Assembly (NCBI GenBank): GCA_039720395.1 | Contig: CM077827.1 | Location: 11,012,099-11,076,098 of the forward strand | Length of the DNA: 64,000 nt | Source: Liquidambar formosana | Taxonomy: Eukaryota > Streptophyta > Magnoliopsida > Saxifragales > Altingiaceae | Direction: 5' to 3' | Shown: piece after piece, positions 46,797-58,495 of the stretch | How positions within the stretch are numbered: position 1 is the first letter of the stretch | How the letters are laid out: every line of letters begins with the position of its first letter | Notes under the pieces: model-generated | What the model was told of the DNA's origin: nothing | Seen by the model: only the letters and a program-made list of their open reading frames with translations | Database searches by the model: none | Position numbers and translations under genes: made by a program

Positions 46797-47055
46797 CTTC
46801 TTCCGTTTCAAATTGGCCGTCCCTTTTGAAAAAACAGGATTTTTAAGAAAATCCTATTAAATGCTTTCACATCAATATAAATGTTTTGACATTCCAATTT
46901 TGCCCTTAAGTATACAAAATACTAGAACAAGAGAGAATACTTTTTTAAGGGTATTTTAGGAAATGAAATAAAAAAAATTAATGACTTTTGAAATGTGATA
47001 ATAATTTGGAAACATTCCAAAAAGGAAAGCAGGCCACTTATTTAGAAACCCTCAG
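46797..47055. mobile_element. Stowaway-like MITE, 259 bp, TA target site
   Basis: TA flanks it (46795-46796, 47056-47057). The left end CTTCTTCCGTTTCAAATTGG has the Stowaway CTCCCTCCGTTTC pattern. The right end, complemented, reads CTGAGGGTTTCTAAATAAGTGGCC, so the right terminus has drifted. A related fragment lies at 53207-53450. Confidence 0.7.
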
Positions 47056-47260
47056 TATTAAGCATAAAATAAAGATGAATACATAAATATGAAGGATAAA
47101 AAATTATTGACTTTATTTGCTAACATAATCTGTAATTTGTAGAAGATTATAATGGGAGAAAAAAAAAAAAGGAGAATAATATTTATTTATTTATTTTATT
47201 TTTATTTTTTCAAAGATGAGATTATAATGAAGGAAAAAAAAAAAAAAAAGAAAGGAAAAG

Positions 47261-47468
47261 GCCGTTAGATTAGGTTCTTTATTTATGCACGTCATGCGTG
47301 CCGAATTTCAAGCAAATCTGATATCGGGAAGTATTTGATCTGTCACATTTTTATATATAAATAAAACTATAATTTGGGGCATTTTATGAATGACATAACT
47401 CTTAATATCCGATTACTTGAAATTTGGCATGCATGATGTGCATGAATAGAGAACATAATCTAACGGTT
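47261..47468. repeat. Foldback repeat with about 65-bp arms
   Basis: The left arm begins CCGTTAGATTAGGTTCT and contains TGCACGTCATGCGTGCC. The right arm, complemented, begins CCGTTAGATTATGTTCT and contains TGCACATCATGCATGCC. The arms then share AATTTCAAG and ATC.GATAT words. A transcript would fold into a long imperfect hairpin. Confidence 0.75.
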
Positions 47469-47917
47469 GGATTAGAGAAATATTATTCTTATAAAAAGAT
47501 ATTAAAAGGTGTAAGAGTAAAAAGTTTTACGTTGGGTGTAAACGGATCTCTTCCCTAACAAAAAACATATGATGCAAATTGGTATATAGACATGAATATG
47601 AAAATTACTCTCTTTAATTCTTGCAACGCAAATGTGAATTTTCAAAGAAATTTTTTGGACTTTTCTAATGTGACAAAAATTATCATAGATTAGAGAAAGA
47701 GAGAATCAAGAAGAAGAAGAAGAAGATGAAATAACATTTGGAAAAAAAATGGCCTTCTTGCTAAAAAGGAGGAGACGTGCTTTTTAAGAGATAAGTTAAT
47801 TTGGACAGTTGCAACTTCCTTATATAAAACACAATTATTAAAAAATTAAGATATTATGTGACAGTGTAAAAACTCACTACGTGGCAATGGTGACCATTAC
47901 TTGCATATATAAATATT

Positions 47918-48885
47918 GGAACAGGATCGTCTTCCATAGCATGGCAGAGGGTGATCTTGCCATACTTCTTAACAAAAGGCGACAAGTGGCGAAATCACCC
48001 ATCCAACGGATGAAATCGTGTTTTAGGTCCTCTTTTTTTTTTTTTTTTTTTTCACATGGAGAACCCTAAACGACGTCATTTATTTTAGGACAATGAATTT
48101 CACTTTTCCTTGGAAACAAAAACGAACCAATCCAGCCATCATTTCCGGCCACACACGGCGGCAACATCTCAGTTCAATCATTTCCACCTTCACCTTCTCA
48201 CAGTAATACCGGTAACCATGGTTTTCACCCTCTCATTTCACTGACCAACTAAGAGAAAACACAGAAAAAACACAAACCAGTAGAGAGGGAAAACAAAAAG
48301 GAAGCAAATGAGAAATGAAAAGAGTGAGATATAAAGCGAGGAGGTATCAGTTGTCTTCTCGATGAACAACCCAAAATCCATGATACCTAAAACCCATGTC
48401 CATCCAACCTCTATGTTTGAACCCCTTAACACGGCATCATTCACATCTGAAATAGATTTGATCTCTCCCATTTTCAAAATTGCAACATTAATCCACCATT
48501 ATCACCATCCCCGAGCTCCACATGGACCTATTGACGACGGGGGATGGTGGTCTTTGGGTCTCAATGCCGAATTTGGTGTTGCAGACCTGTTGTTCTTGCA
48601 CTGATGGTATTGATTGTGGAGAGAAAGACGGTTGCCATGGGGTTTCCAGGAGGACATTTGGTGGCCGGGAAAAGGAGGCAGAAAAAAAAAAAATTAAATA
48701 AATATCAAAAAATAAAAATAAAAAATCAAACGACACCATTGTTAAGGTTCACCCTGCCAACAAAAAAAAAAAAAAATTAAAACGTGATTTGATCTGTTAG
48801 ATAAGTGATTTCGCCACGTGTTGCTTTTTATTGAGAAGTATGGCAAGATCAACCTCTGCCATGCTATGGTAAAAGATCTTAGTCC
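47918..48885. mobile_element. Mutator-like non-autonomous element, 968 bp, 9-bp TSD ATAAATATT
   Basis: ATAAATATT flanks both ends (47909-47917, 48886-48894). The TIRs are about 95 bp: CCATAGCATGGCAGAGG, TTGATCTTGCCATACTTCT-type and GTGGCGAAATCAC words occur in both orientations. The interior (about 48060-48680) is GC-richer than the window and has short open frames on both strands. It could include a captured host fragment, but no family is recognisable. Confidence 0.88.
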
Positions 48886-48899
48886 ATAAATATTTGATA

Positions 48900-49172
48900 C
48901 TCTCTTCTTCTACAAAGATAGATCAAGTTTGACAAAACACGAAATTTAAGAAAAATACTCATTGCATTAATTTATCATTTATTAAATTTCATATTTCCAA
49001 AATTACCCCTCATATTTAGTATTAGGATTTATGTTAAAAGTAATGATTGAAATAATAAGGGGTAATATAGGAAAGTTAAAAAAAATTATGCTTTGACTTT
49101 TCTAAGTAGACAAACATTTTGGGACGGAAAAAGTAGAAAATTTGGCCTATCTTTTAGGAATGGAAGAGGGAG
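48900..49172. mobile_element. Stowaway-like MITE, 273 bp, TA target site
   Basis: TA stands on both sides (48898-48899, 49173-49174). The left end CTCTCTTCTTCTACAAAGATAG and the complemented right end CTCCCTCTTCCATTCCTAAAAGATAG are imperfect inverted repeats. The Mutator-like element next door has its TSD only a few bases away. Confidence 0.65.
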
Positions 49173-50421
49173 TATTAGATTAGATGGCTTTTTGGTTGCC
49201 ATTTGTCATTGACCATACCTTCTCCTATTTTTTATTTTATTTATTTATTTTTGGATGAGCCTATTTCACATCATTTTTTACTTATCCACACCCTTCTATA
49301 ACTAATTTGGTCATTTCCTCATTTCCTTGTCAAATTTCCTAATTCTATTCAAAAGAGAGAAGCTTCACCCTTTTATCAACTCCAATTTGGCAATCTAGGA
49401 TGAATCTAAGACTATCTAGGGATTTCTTTGGCCTCTAGATCCATTTTTGTGTCATGTTTAGAGGGGAGGCCGAGAATAAAATAGGTGATGGCTTCTTCTT
49501 CTTTTCTTCCTTCTTTTCTCTTTATTTTTTTTTTTTCAATTACTCTTCAATGCATAAATATTTCTTCACTTAGTCAACCATTAAAGGCATAGAACTAATA
49601 AAATGATCCATCAATTTTAGAGAGAGCCTTTGCAGTCAGAAGGAGAAAGAGGGTGAGGGAGAGGGAAATTGAGAGTATAGAGAGGAACGATATAGGTGAA
49701 TGTCATGCCAAATTTTGTTGTTTCTGCTTCTTCATTTATTTTTATTTTTATTTTTTATATTGTTGTTATATATATATATTTTTTTTTTACCAATAAGATG
49801 AATGCCATGATTTTTCGCTTTCCCTTACCTCCTCCTCTTCTTGATTTTCATTTTTAAAGTCCCATAAAACTTTACCCCAAACAAAAAAAATAAAAAAATA
49901 AAAAAATTGGAGTTTACAGTTGCAGTGTAGAAAAAGGGTTGTTGGAGAAACAAGAGGGGAGGAGAGAAGAGAAAGAAGAGGGAGGAGAGAGAAAATATTA
50001 AAAATGATGTTGAGAAGTTGAAGGCAATTAGATGACTAAAGTGACCATAGAAGAAGGGATGTGGCAAAAAAGGGTGTGGAATTATTTATTTTTCTAAATT
50101 ATGTTATCACAACCTGACCTAGTGCCATTTGAGGTACAACTCATTGGCAACAGTAACTCCCACATCAGGTTTGTGAAACTGTAAATTTCTTAGCAGGATT
50201 TGGCTGAAGGTTCATGCTTTATGCCTTATTGTATAATATAATAGGTTTAACAACTTTTTTCTCATTAAGTATTTTGTCCTTTTTCTGACAAAAATAACTG
50301 CATCAAGTCTTTATCTCTTTCCATTTCCCTCTCCCCCTCCTTCTCCCCATACCTATCGACGCTCTTCCTTCTTTCACTGATATCCGAAGACGACGTCAAT
50401 GCTTATACGATGGCCAACACT

Positions 50422-50456
<35 letters not shown>

Positions 50457-50744
50457 ATAGATTTATACACCAGATTTAATTGAATCAATAGTGCTTGAGG
50501 ATAATGACGTAGAGACTGGCCATCACTTTTATAGTGGGTATAGGTCATGAAGACAGAGATAGTGGAACACATGTGAACATTTTTCCCTTCTGGTCTAAGG
50601 GAAAATTGAAAAATGAAATAAAAGAATGAGCACGAATGTTTGTAGCTGTTGCTTGTCGACAATGAAGATTTTTCAGAAATCATCGCTAGAGAAGATTACT
50701 GGAAAATGGTTTCTTAGTAGCTACCACATAAAATGATTGCACTT
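49173..50744. other. Intergenic, simple-sequence rich
   Basis: No gene seen. GA-rich stretch at 49616-49690 and purine-rich sequence at 49950-49990; CT microsatellite at 50427-50452. Confidence 0.5.
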
Positions 50745-51460
50745 TTTTCTCTCTGTTTTTATTTATTTATTATTTTTTAAAAATCATCAAAAAGAATTTT
50801 ATTAAAATGTTGGAAATGAGGACACCCAATAAAAGAAATCACCCCCAAAAAACTACAACCAACTACAGAACAAGACCAAGCCCTACATACGAAAAAACAA
50901 AACAAAACAAACCAAAACACCCGAAGACTCAAATAACACCAAGCTAAAACCCCATATAGACAAAAAGAGACCTAACTTAAAGCCATGAAAAACAGAAGTT
51001 GCCAACCTAACAGTCTTACCAAAGAAATAGAGCAAGCTCTCATCGAAACCTGGCCTTACAAGAGCCACAACTCCAAGCAAGATCGATGGCCCAACGCCTA
51101 TATATAGTTCTACTTTAAAATTTCTCTAGACTGAAAGACTAAAGCAAGCAACTTCACTCCCAAACAAAGCAAGAAAAATAAGAGAAGTAACTCAGTACCC
51201 CCAGAGCAATCTCAGGAATAGAAGCAACTCAGCATCCAATAAATAGAAACAACACCTAATCTAAGAAGAAGCTAAACATCGGCAAACATGAACACACACT
51301 CCAACTAGCGTCGAACAAAGAGAATAAAAAGAAACTCTAACTCCCCACATCCACTTAATTTTCTCTAGTCAGATTTTATATCCACTTAGTTTTCTCTCAT
51401 CAGATTGCTATCAAAAGAATCCCAATCTCGCTCTTCCATTGCTACAAATGATTCAACATT
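50745..51460 (-). mobile_element. Probable LINE 3' end fragment
   Basis: On the minus strand a T/G-rich, hydrophobic-looking open frame (51080-50883) is followed by TTTTAATAAAATTC, TTTTTGATGATTTTT and an A-rich tail. This is the look of the 3' untranslated end of a plant LINE. No RT or RNase H motif remains, so this rests on sequence style. Confidence 0.4.
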
Positions 51461-51699
51461 TTTTTGGTCAATGCTAAGACTCTCTTCAGTGCCTAGATGG
51501 CACGATTGCTTCCGCGAATCCTGAGCTTCTTCAAGGATCAATCTAATTTTGAAATTAATACCACTATTTAACTAAGTAACCGATTTAACCGAGAACTTAC
51601 CTCAAATAGCCCAGTGAAAAGAACCATATATCCATATCATGCATACATATAGTTATAGGAATACTTAAAAATCTTTAATCACATCATGATCAGAAAGGA

Positions 51700-52324
51700 G
51701 ACCTGAAAATCGGCTAGGCTAGGCTAGCTGTTTTTCATGCTGCTTGGGTTGGGTTTGGGCCAAACCTAATCGGGTTTTATTATTCTTCAGGTTGGGCTCG
51801 AGCTAGGCTAAAGAAAAAAAATCGAAGCCCAAGCCTGATCTAGAGCTTAGGATATGCTTTGGGCTTGTATTGGGCTTCAAGCCTTGTTCTTAGGTTGGCT
51901 CTAATTTGGGTCAACTTTTTTCTTACTAAATAACCTTTTTTTTCTTGTTTGTTGATAAGATATTTTTTAGGTGATGTGATAATGTAAATGGTTAATAGTA
52001 GTTAAAGATTTATAGGTCAAAATATAATTGTTGGGAATTGTTTTTTATTTGTTTGAAACGTTTGTAAATTCTATTTAATTATTCTTTTTTTAATCTTATG
52101 TAAATCTAACAATAAATATAACTCATATAACAATAGTATATTATTTTATATGAGATGGGATAACTTCAAACCGGGTTGGGCAACAATCTTAAGTCTAAGC
52201 CCGCCTATCTTAATGATTAGGCTAGGATTGGGCTGGGCCTAAATGAGCTTCAGATCGAGCTTATCCCAATTTTTTTGGGTTCGATTCTAACGGGTCATGA
52301 ACTCATGAGCCAATTTCACACCCC
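51700..52324. mobile_element. hAT-like MITE, about 0.6 kb
   Basis: The complemented right end TAGGGGTGTGAAATTGGCT is of the hAT type and pairs with GAGACCTGAAAATCGGCT at the left. Subterminal GGGTTGGGCTGGGCC and GGCCCAAGCC words mirror each other. The TSD is unclear. Confidence 0.5.
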
Positions 52325-52330
52325 TACCTA

Positions 52331-52473
52331 AAATACAGGTTTGGATTTGGTGTTGTACAGTACCATGCTGTGCGTGATTGTACAATTGATGTATAACAGT
52401 ACACGATTGCATCATTGGCAATACACCAATAGTGAGATCACACACATCATAGTGCTGTAACAATACCAAATCC
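52331..52473. mobile_element. Small TIR MITE next to the LINE remnant
   Basis: GGATTTGGTGTTGTACAG (left) and, complemented, GGATTTGGTATTGTTACAG (right) are inverted ends. About 143 bp; the two halves pair through most of their length. Confidence 0.55.
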
Positions 52474-53680
52474 TTTCCCCTGAAATACTATCCAAATTCC
52501 AACTATGAGACTGCAAGTTAATAAAAGTGACACACTCCAACATTCTTATCAATGCAAGCCCATTAATAAAATCTATTAAAGGTTTATTATAAACCCATTT
52601 ATCTTTTCAAAACACCATAAATTTTACCTTTTCCAATAACCCATGTAGGACCAATGCGATTGAGATTACTTTAGGGAAAAATAGCTTTCCAAGCAGACAA
52701 AGCATTCGTAGCTGCTCGGGCTTCAAACAAATTAGATATTTCATATGTTTACCACGCATTAATTTTACCAAGCCTAGCAGTAGCTGATGCACTAGGATCC
52801 TCCATGTTACGAATTCCAAGAACTCTTTCCCACTTAGGCCTGCATAATTTATTCCATGCAAAACAACCAAAGACAGAATTATGATAAGAATTAGAATTAT
52901 TACCCCAAAAGAAATTCATGATTATGGTTATTGAGTGATTAAATAGTTCCTCTAGGTAAATTAAAAGAATTCTTAGTATGGATGGAAATGGCACTTTCTG
53001 CGTGGCCTTCGCAAATATTGATAGATTACTGCCCACGTGTCTTCTATTTATTTATTTATATTTATTTTGGACAATCGATGAAAGTCTACTTGAAACTTAA
53101 CCTCCCCTAATATCAACAACTGAGTGTCAATGCATTTTCATAAGTTTGAACCCGAGATCACCTACTTGACAAGTAAGAAGAATGCCACTAGGCTATCATG
53201 CCATTGACATATTTTTATTTGACTATTTCCTTAAGGAAACCCTTTCAAATGATTTTACACTCGTATGCATATTTTAATATTCTAGTTTTGCCCTCAAGTG
53301 CACAAAACCTTAAAAAGGTCAAAACGGTAATTTGCACACCTGGGAAAGGATATTTTGGGAAATCAATTAAAATATAGTCATTGACTTTTTTATCAAGACA
53401 ATAATTTTGAAAAAAATCCAAAATACAAATGAAGACAATCAATTAGAAACGGCCGTGCATTTTAGACGCCTAACCTCAAGTGCAGAAAATATAGTCATTG
53501 ACTTTCTAATCCGGCTTGCATTTTAGAGTTGACCTTCTCGATAATATCCTTGAAAGTGTCCTTTTTATCCTCGGAAAACCAAGGTATTTTCCCATGTTAT
53601 TAGGGTAAGGAATATTAATTCAACTGCTAATAGCATGTTTTAAATGAGAATTAACATTATACGAAACAAAAATACTAGAC

Positions 53681-53880
53681 CCAAGGGAGTTAGTCCAGTT
53701 GGTAAGAGAAGAGTTCCTCTACTTTATCAACCTGGGTTCGATTCCTTTGGAAAACACTCTTAATTCTTGAACGCACGAGGCCGATGTGGGGGAGTACGCT
53801 TTTAAGATCGCCTAGGGAAGGATTTAGTCGAGATCCGCACAAGTTGGCCCGGACACTCTAACAATAAAAAAAAAGAAAAA
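53681..53880 (+). mobile_element. tRNA-derived SINE with 13-bp TSD
   Basis: The head resembles a tRNA: GGGAGTTAGTCCAGTTGG carries a box A and GGGTTCGATTCC (about 53747) a perfect box B, the internal Pol III promoter. A non-tRNA body follows, with GGCCCGGACACTC near the 3' end, and then an A-rich tail. AAAAATACTAGAC stands at both ends (53668-53680 and 53881-53893). It sits inside the LINE reverse transcriptase between GQLANLHKSS and the next segment. No tRNA acceptor stem closes, so this is not a tRNA gene. Confidence 0.92.
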
Positions 53881-54106
53881 AAAAATACTAGACTTATGCA
53901 AATTAGCAAGCTGACCTAGCACAGCACAATATTGATCCACTATAATCTTAATGGACTGGCACTTTCTGTGTAGCCTTCACAAATAATAGACCGTCATTCG
54001 CGAACATGAGAGAAGACAAAGAATCCATACCTTGACAAAATTTAATACAAATATCAGACTTTAGAATAAAATATTTTTTATAGCTAAATTTTGAATAAGA
54101 CATTTA

Positions 54107-54246
54107 GGGTTCATTTGTTTGGTTGGAATCGGGGAGAATCGGAACACATTGAAATGAGATTATAATGGTAAGTCATCATGATTAGAGAGAGGAGAACATT
54201 TCATTCCATTCTAATTCATCTCATTCTAGGCCAAATAAACGAGACG
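54107..54246. mobile_element. Tourist-like MITE, 140 bp, TSD TTA
   Basis: TTA flanks it (54104-54106, 54247-54249). The ends GGGTTCATTTGTTTGG and, complemented, CGTCTCGTTTATTTGG are imperfect inverted repeats. It lies in the LINE remnant shortly after the GLRQCDPLS motif. Confidence 0.65.
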
Positions 54247-54597
54247 TTAGTACTAACAATAAATTAAAATAAAATGAGAGAGGATCACATTGTCTTAAGC
54301 CACGAGTGGGTTTGATATGACCTTCAGGATAGCCACTAACCAAAATAAAAGAAGATCTATTGAAATGCATCTCATAATCCAATTATTCCAAGCATCACAA
54401 AGCCCGATTTTAACAAGAACAACTTTGGGAGAAGATCATTTCATTCCATCATAAGCTTTTTCCATATCAAGCATAATAACCATGAGTCTAGACTTACCTT
54501 TGCAATTTTTTATTTTTAGAATAATCTCATGAGCAATGAGAATATTAAAATTGAGCAACCTAATGAGAGCAAAAAGACCTTACTAGGCTAAATTATT

Positions 54598-55065
54598 GAG
54601 GTCGGCTATTGTCACCATTAAAATTCCTTTACACCCCACTTAGTTTATGCTTTTAAAGTTTTATGAAAAATATAAAAAGTTTTCATGAAAAATAATCTTG
54701 TTATCTACTAGAAAACATCATTCTAAACAACTTTGTAGAAGAAAGTTTTTCTAAAATTTGTCATTTAAGTTAATCTTTTGACTATTTTTCATGAAACATT
54801 TAGTAAAAATGAAAAAGATGGATATTGTAAATAGCCAAAAAATCTACTTAAACACCACGTTTTGGAAAAATTTTCTTCTACAAAATTGTTCAAAATGATG
54901 TTTTTTACTAGACAATGCGATTAGTTTTTATGAAAACCTTTTATATATTTCATAAACCGTTTTCTTTTGCACGCTATAAAAGGCCTATTTTGTTGTAGTG
55001 AACATTAAGAAGTTTAAAATAAGTAGGGGTGTAAAGGAATTTTTGTGATGGCAATAGCCTGCCTC
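54598..55065. mobile_element. Mutator-like MITE, 468 bp, 9-bp TSD TAAATTATT
   Basis: TAAATTATT flanks both sides (54589-54597, 55066-55074). The ends GAGGTCGGCTATTGTCACC and, complemented, GAGGCAGGCTATTGCCATC lead into CCTTTACACCCC in both. It splits the LINE frame between LDKII and the NILIAHEII part. Most of this element is also present at 57028-57430 as the start of the second tandem copy. Confidence 0.9.
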
Positions 55066-57022
55066 TAAATTATTTTATCTAAAATATTCTGCAGCCCATT
55101 GGCCATAACTTTAGCAATTAACTTGTAAGTCGTAACAAACATTACACAAATTAATGTTGAAAATGATTTAACCTTATTTGGATTATCCTTTTTGGGAATA
55201 AGACTACCAAAAGTTATGCCTTTTTTATTTTGACCTCCCATTTCATCATTCTCCCCATCAATTAACACAAGTTCTACTCTCTCTCATTTTTTTTAAAAAA
55301 TAAAAAATAAAAAAAATAAAGAAAAGGTCCTTAAGCATCAGGGAGAGGCAAGGAATCCCAACTAGGTTGGCACCCTCCTAGTCCTCGACATCATCATATG
55401 CTTAAGCCTCTACATATTATTAGAGGAATACACTGCAAAAAGACAAAGAAAACTAGTGTAAGTGACTTATAATTATGTTACTATCCAGTTAATAGAACAA
55501 AGCCAAACTATGCTTTAAATCTATAATAAGAAAGATTATACATATCTTTGCATAGAAATTAATGAGGAAAGCTCCTGTGGAGCAGTCTACACCAATGGAA
55601 TCCAACATAATAGATCTCGAAATTTGCACATTTGTCTGCAGCGCAATTGTCTTCTTTAAAAATGTGAGAACATTGAAAGTCCATAAATTTCTTGTCTTCT
55701 TTAAAAATGTGAGAACATTGAAAGTCCATAAATTTCAAGTAAACTTGACAATTAAGCCATTGGGTTCTCAAGCTCCAAGGAAGACTATTAGACAGATTTT
55801 GTAGACAATGAACAACTGTTATTGAGTCTGATTCCAACCAAAGTTTGTGCCAACTATTATGTCATGCATGCTCAATACCAATCAAAGCAACTAGAAGCAC
55901 TGCATAAAATACTGTTTGGACCCCCAAATTAGAAGTAAAACAACCTTTAACAAATCCACAACAAGAACGAAATATTCTTGCTGCCACCGCAAGACTCGAA
56001 TTACCCCACGCCAACCCATCAATATTGAGTTTAATCCAAGTTAGGAATAGAGGGTACCAATGAACCGCAATGATGGTGGAAGCCTTCCTAGGAATACCCT
56101 TGATACCAAGAGAGTGAAGGATGCACAAATCATTTTGCGTGTTGGACATAGATCCTCCACAAATTTTACCAATATCATGCAATCGGGCTTCAAGAATCAA
56201 GAGTTTATTGGAGTCATTAATTGATAAATTATATGGTTAACCTCAAGAGGGGGATCAATTATTATTGTGACTTAATAATTATGCTACAAGACCAAAAAAC
56301 CAAAAAAAAAAAGGTCTAGAGTTTGACATCACTCTTGGGTTAGTCACAAGCCGGGTGTATCATGGGCATTAATTGATAAAGAATGGCAGCGGCATTATTT
56401 GTATTTTGGAATCGGTTAGGTCAAAGATTTGGATATATGGCTTGTTGGTAAAAGAAGAAAAAGGAAAAAGTAAAAATATTTAGTTATGAAAGATTGGAGA
56501 TACTCCCATGGAATTAAAACACGCTCAAAGAAAAACATAATTCACTTACAAGACAAGACAATAAACCTTTATGAACCCAAGTTTGAGGCTCTCGAACTTG
56601 AAATTCAAGAAACACAAAAGTAGTTTTAATTGAACAAATTTTCCACTCTTTTTTCCAATTTGCAGATGTATGAAGATTATCTTCTTAACTTGACGGTGGA
56701 GAAAGGGGGGCAGCATTAAACTTGGGTTGTACTAGTTGTCTCATATGATTCGAAAATCAAAAGGAGAAGGATCATTGTACTGCTGCCAACATTTTGAGCT
56801 CTCTACTCAAGAACAGGAAACGAAGATTGCTTAAAATCAAGATTAAGAATAAAGTTAGGCTTCTTTTCTTGACTATATAAGTTCATAACTGACTGACAAG
56901 TCCTTCACACTTGAATTGGTTGAGCCTAGGGATTGTGAAGATGCATGTCGATCACTAGCTAGGAGGCCATTAACATATTAGAGAAGCTCTAATCGTGGCT
57001 GCGGTAAGCTTTTATTTCAAGA
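54633..57022. repeat. Tandem duplication, copy A (about 2.39 kb)
   Basis: Starts inside the Mutator-like MITE (CACTTAGTTTATGC) and ends GCGGTAAGCTTTTATTTCAAGAACCCC. It contains most of the MITE, a piece of LINE reverse transcriptase, a spacer, an RNase H remnant and about 0.8 kb of other sequence. Copy B follows at once. Confidence 0.88.
55559..56220 (-). pseudogene. LINE RNase H remnant, copy A
   Basis: The minus strand reads LHSLGIKGIPRKA, WIKLNIDGLAWGN and FVKGCFTSNLGVQ, then ESDSITVVHCLQN, RTQWLNCQVYL, CSHIFKEDN and AADKCANF. This order is that of the plant LINE RNase H domain. Several catalytic-region residues and the frame are lost. A 45-bp direct duplication (55651-55740) repeats FMDFQCSHIFKED in frame. 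It lies upstream of the reverse transcriptase piece on the same strand, the opposite of the normal RT-RNase H order. Confidence 0.82.
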
Positions 57023-58149
57023 ACCCCGCTTAGTTTATACTTTTAAGGTTTTATGAAAAATATAAAAGATTTTCATTAAAACTAACTACGTTATCCTCTA
57101 GAAAACATCATTCTAAACAACTTTGTAAAATAAAGTTTTTCTAAAATTTGTTGTTTAAGTCAATCTTTTGACTATTTTTCATGAAACATTTTGTAAAAAT
57201 GAAAAAAGATCAATACTGTAAATAGCCAAAAAGTCTACTTAAACAACACATTTTGGAAAATTTTTCTTCTACAAAATTGTTCAAAATAATGTTTTCTACT
57301 AGATAATGCAATTAGTGTTTATGAAAACCTTTTATATATTTCATAAGGCATTTTTTTTTTTTTTTTTTGCACGTTATAAAAAGCCTATTTTGTTATAGTG
57401 AACATTAAGAAGTTTAAAAATATGTGGGGGTTGCCTCTAAATTATTTTATCTAAAATATTCTGCAACCCATTGGCCATCACTTTAGCAATTAACTTGTAA
57501 GTTGTAACAAACATTACATAAATTAATACGTCAGAAAATGATTTAGCCTTATCTAGATTATCCTTTTTGGGAATAAGACTAACAAAAGTTATGAGTTTTT
57601 TTTTTTTGACCCACTATTTCGTCATTCTCCCTATCAATTAACAAGTTATGCTTTATTTATTTATTTATTTTTAAGAAAAAGCCCTTAAGCATCAGGGAGA
57701 GGCAAGGAACAACCCCCCAGCCCTCGACATCATTATATGCTCAAGGCCCTACATATTATTAAATGAAGAAAAAAGAACATGGTAGAAAAAGATAAGAAAA
57801 CTGGTGTAGGTGACTTATAATTATGTCATTATCTAATTAATAGAACAAAGCCAAACTATGCTTTAAACTTATAATAAGGATTATTAATATCTTTGCGTAG
57901 AGATTAATGAGGAAAGTTCTTATGGTGCAGTCCACCACCAATGGAAGCTAGCATAATAGATTCCAAGATTTACACATTTGTCCGCAACATAATTGTCTTC
58001 TCTAAAAATGTGAACATTGAAAGTTCATAAATTTCAAGTAAACTTGACAATCAAGCCATTAGGCTCTTAAACTCCAAGGAATATAAGAGGGATTTTGTAG
58101 ACAATGAACAACTATTGCTGAGTTTGATTCCAACCAAAGTTTGCGCCAA

Positions 58150-58495
58150 CTATTATCCCTTGCATACTCAATACCAATCAAAGTACGTAGCTAGAAGCTC
58201 TGCATAAAATACCGTTTGGACCCCCAAATTAGAAATTAAACCACCTTCAACAAATCCACGACAAGAACAAAATATTCCCGTTGCCACCACAGGACTCGGA
58301 TTACCCCACGCCAACCCATCAATATTGAGTTTAATCCAAGTTGGGAGTAAAGGGTACCAATGAACCACAATGATGGTGGGAACCTTCCTAGGAATACCCT
58401 TGATACCAAGAGAGTGGAGGATGCACAAATCATTTTGCATATTGGACATAGATCCTCCACAAATTTTACCAATATCATGCAATCGGACTTCAAGA
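58150..58495 (-). pseudogene. LINE RNase H remnant, copy B
   Basis: Same sequence as copy A (LHSLGIKGIPRKV, WYPLLPTWIKLNIDGLAWGN, GIFCSCRGFVEGG, FYAELLA), still open for about 100 codons. Its downstream part (57930-58150) is more decayed and lacks the 45-bp duplication of copy A. Confidence 0.82.

Larger units (their letters stand above)
52487..55268 (-). pseudogene. LINE ORF2 reverse transcriptase remnant, broken by nested insertions
   Basis: Reading the minus strand downward from 55268, landmarks of a plant L1-type reverse transcriptase appear in the right order. They are LIPKKDNPNKVKSF (55190), YKLIAKVMANGLQNILDKII (to 55067), NILIAHEII and LDMEKAYDGM (about 54440-54560), GLRQCDPLS (about 54280) and MFANDGLLFVKAT (about 53980). 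GQLANLHKSSIF (about 53890), MGKYLGFP (about 53590), AKATQKVPFPS (about 53000), MNFFWGNNSN (52920) and GPTWVIGKGKI (about 52640) follow. The catalytic FADD is FAND here, and stops and frame changes abound, so it is inactive. Insertions separate the parts: a Mutator-like MITE (54598-55065), a Tourist-like MITE (54107-54246), a SINE (53681-53880) and an undefined block (about 53037-53515). Confidence 0.88.

Noticed and set aside
53037..53515. A defined transposon separating two LINE segments
   Set aside because: The block does interrupt the LINE and holds a Stowaway-like fragment (53207-53450), but I could not find TIRs or a TSD, so it is only mentioned in the LINE entry.
53689..53765. Possible tRNA gene (box A and box B present)
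   Set aside because: No acceptor stem or proper anticodon arm closes; A-tail and 13-bp TSD show a SINE.
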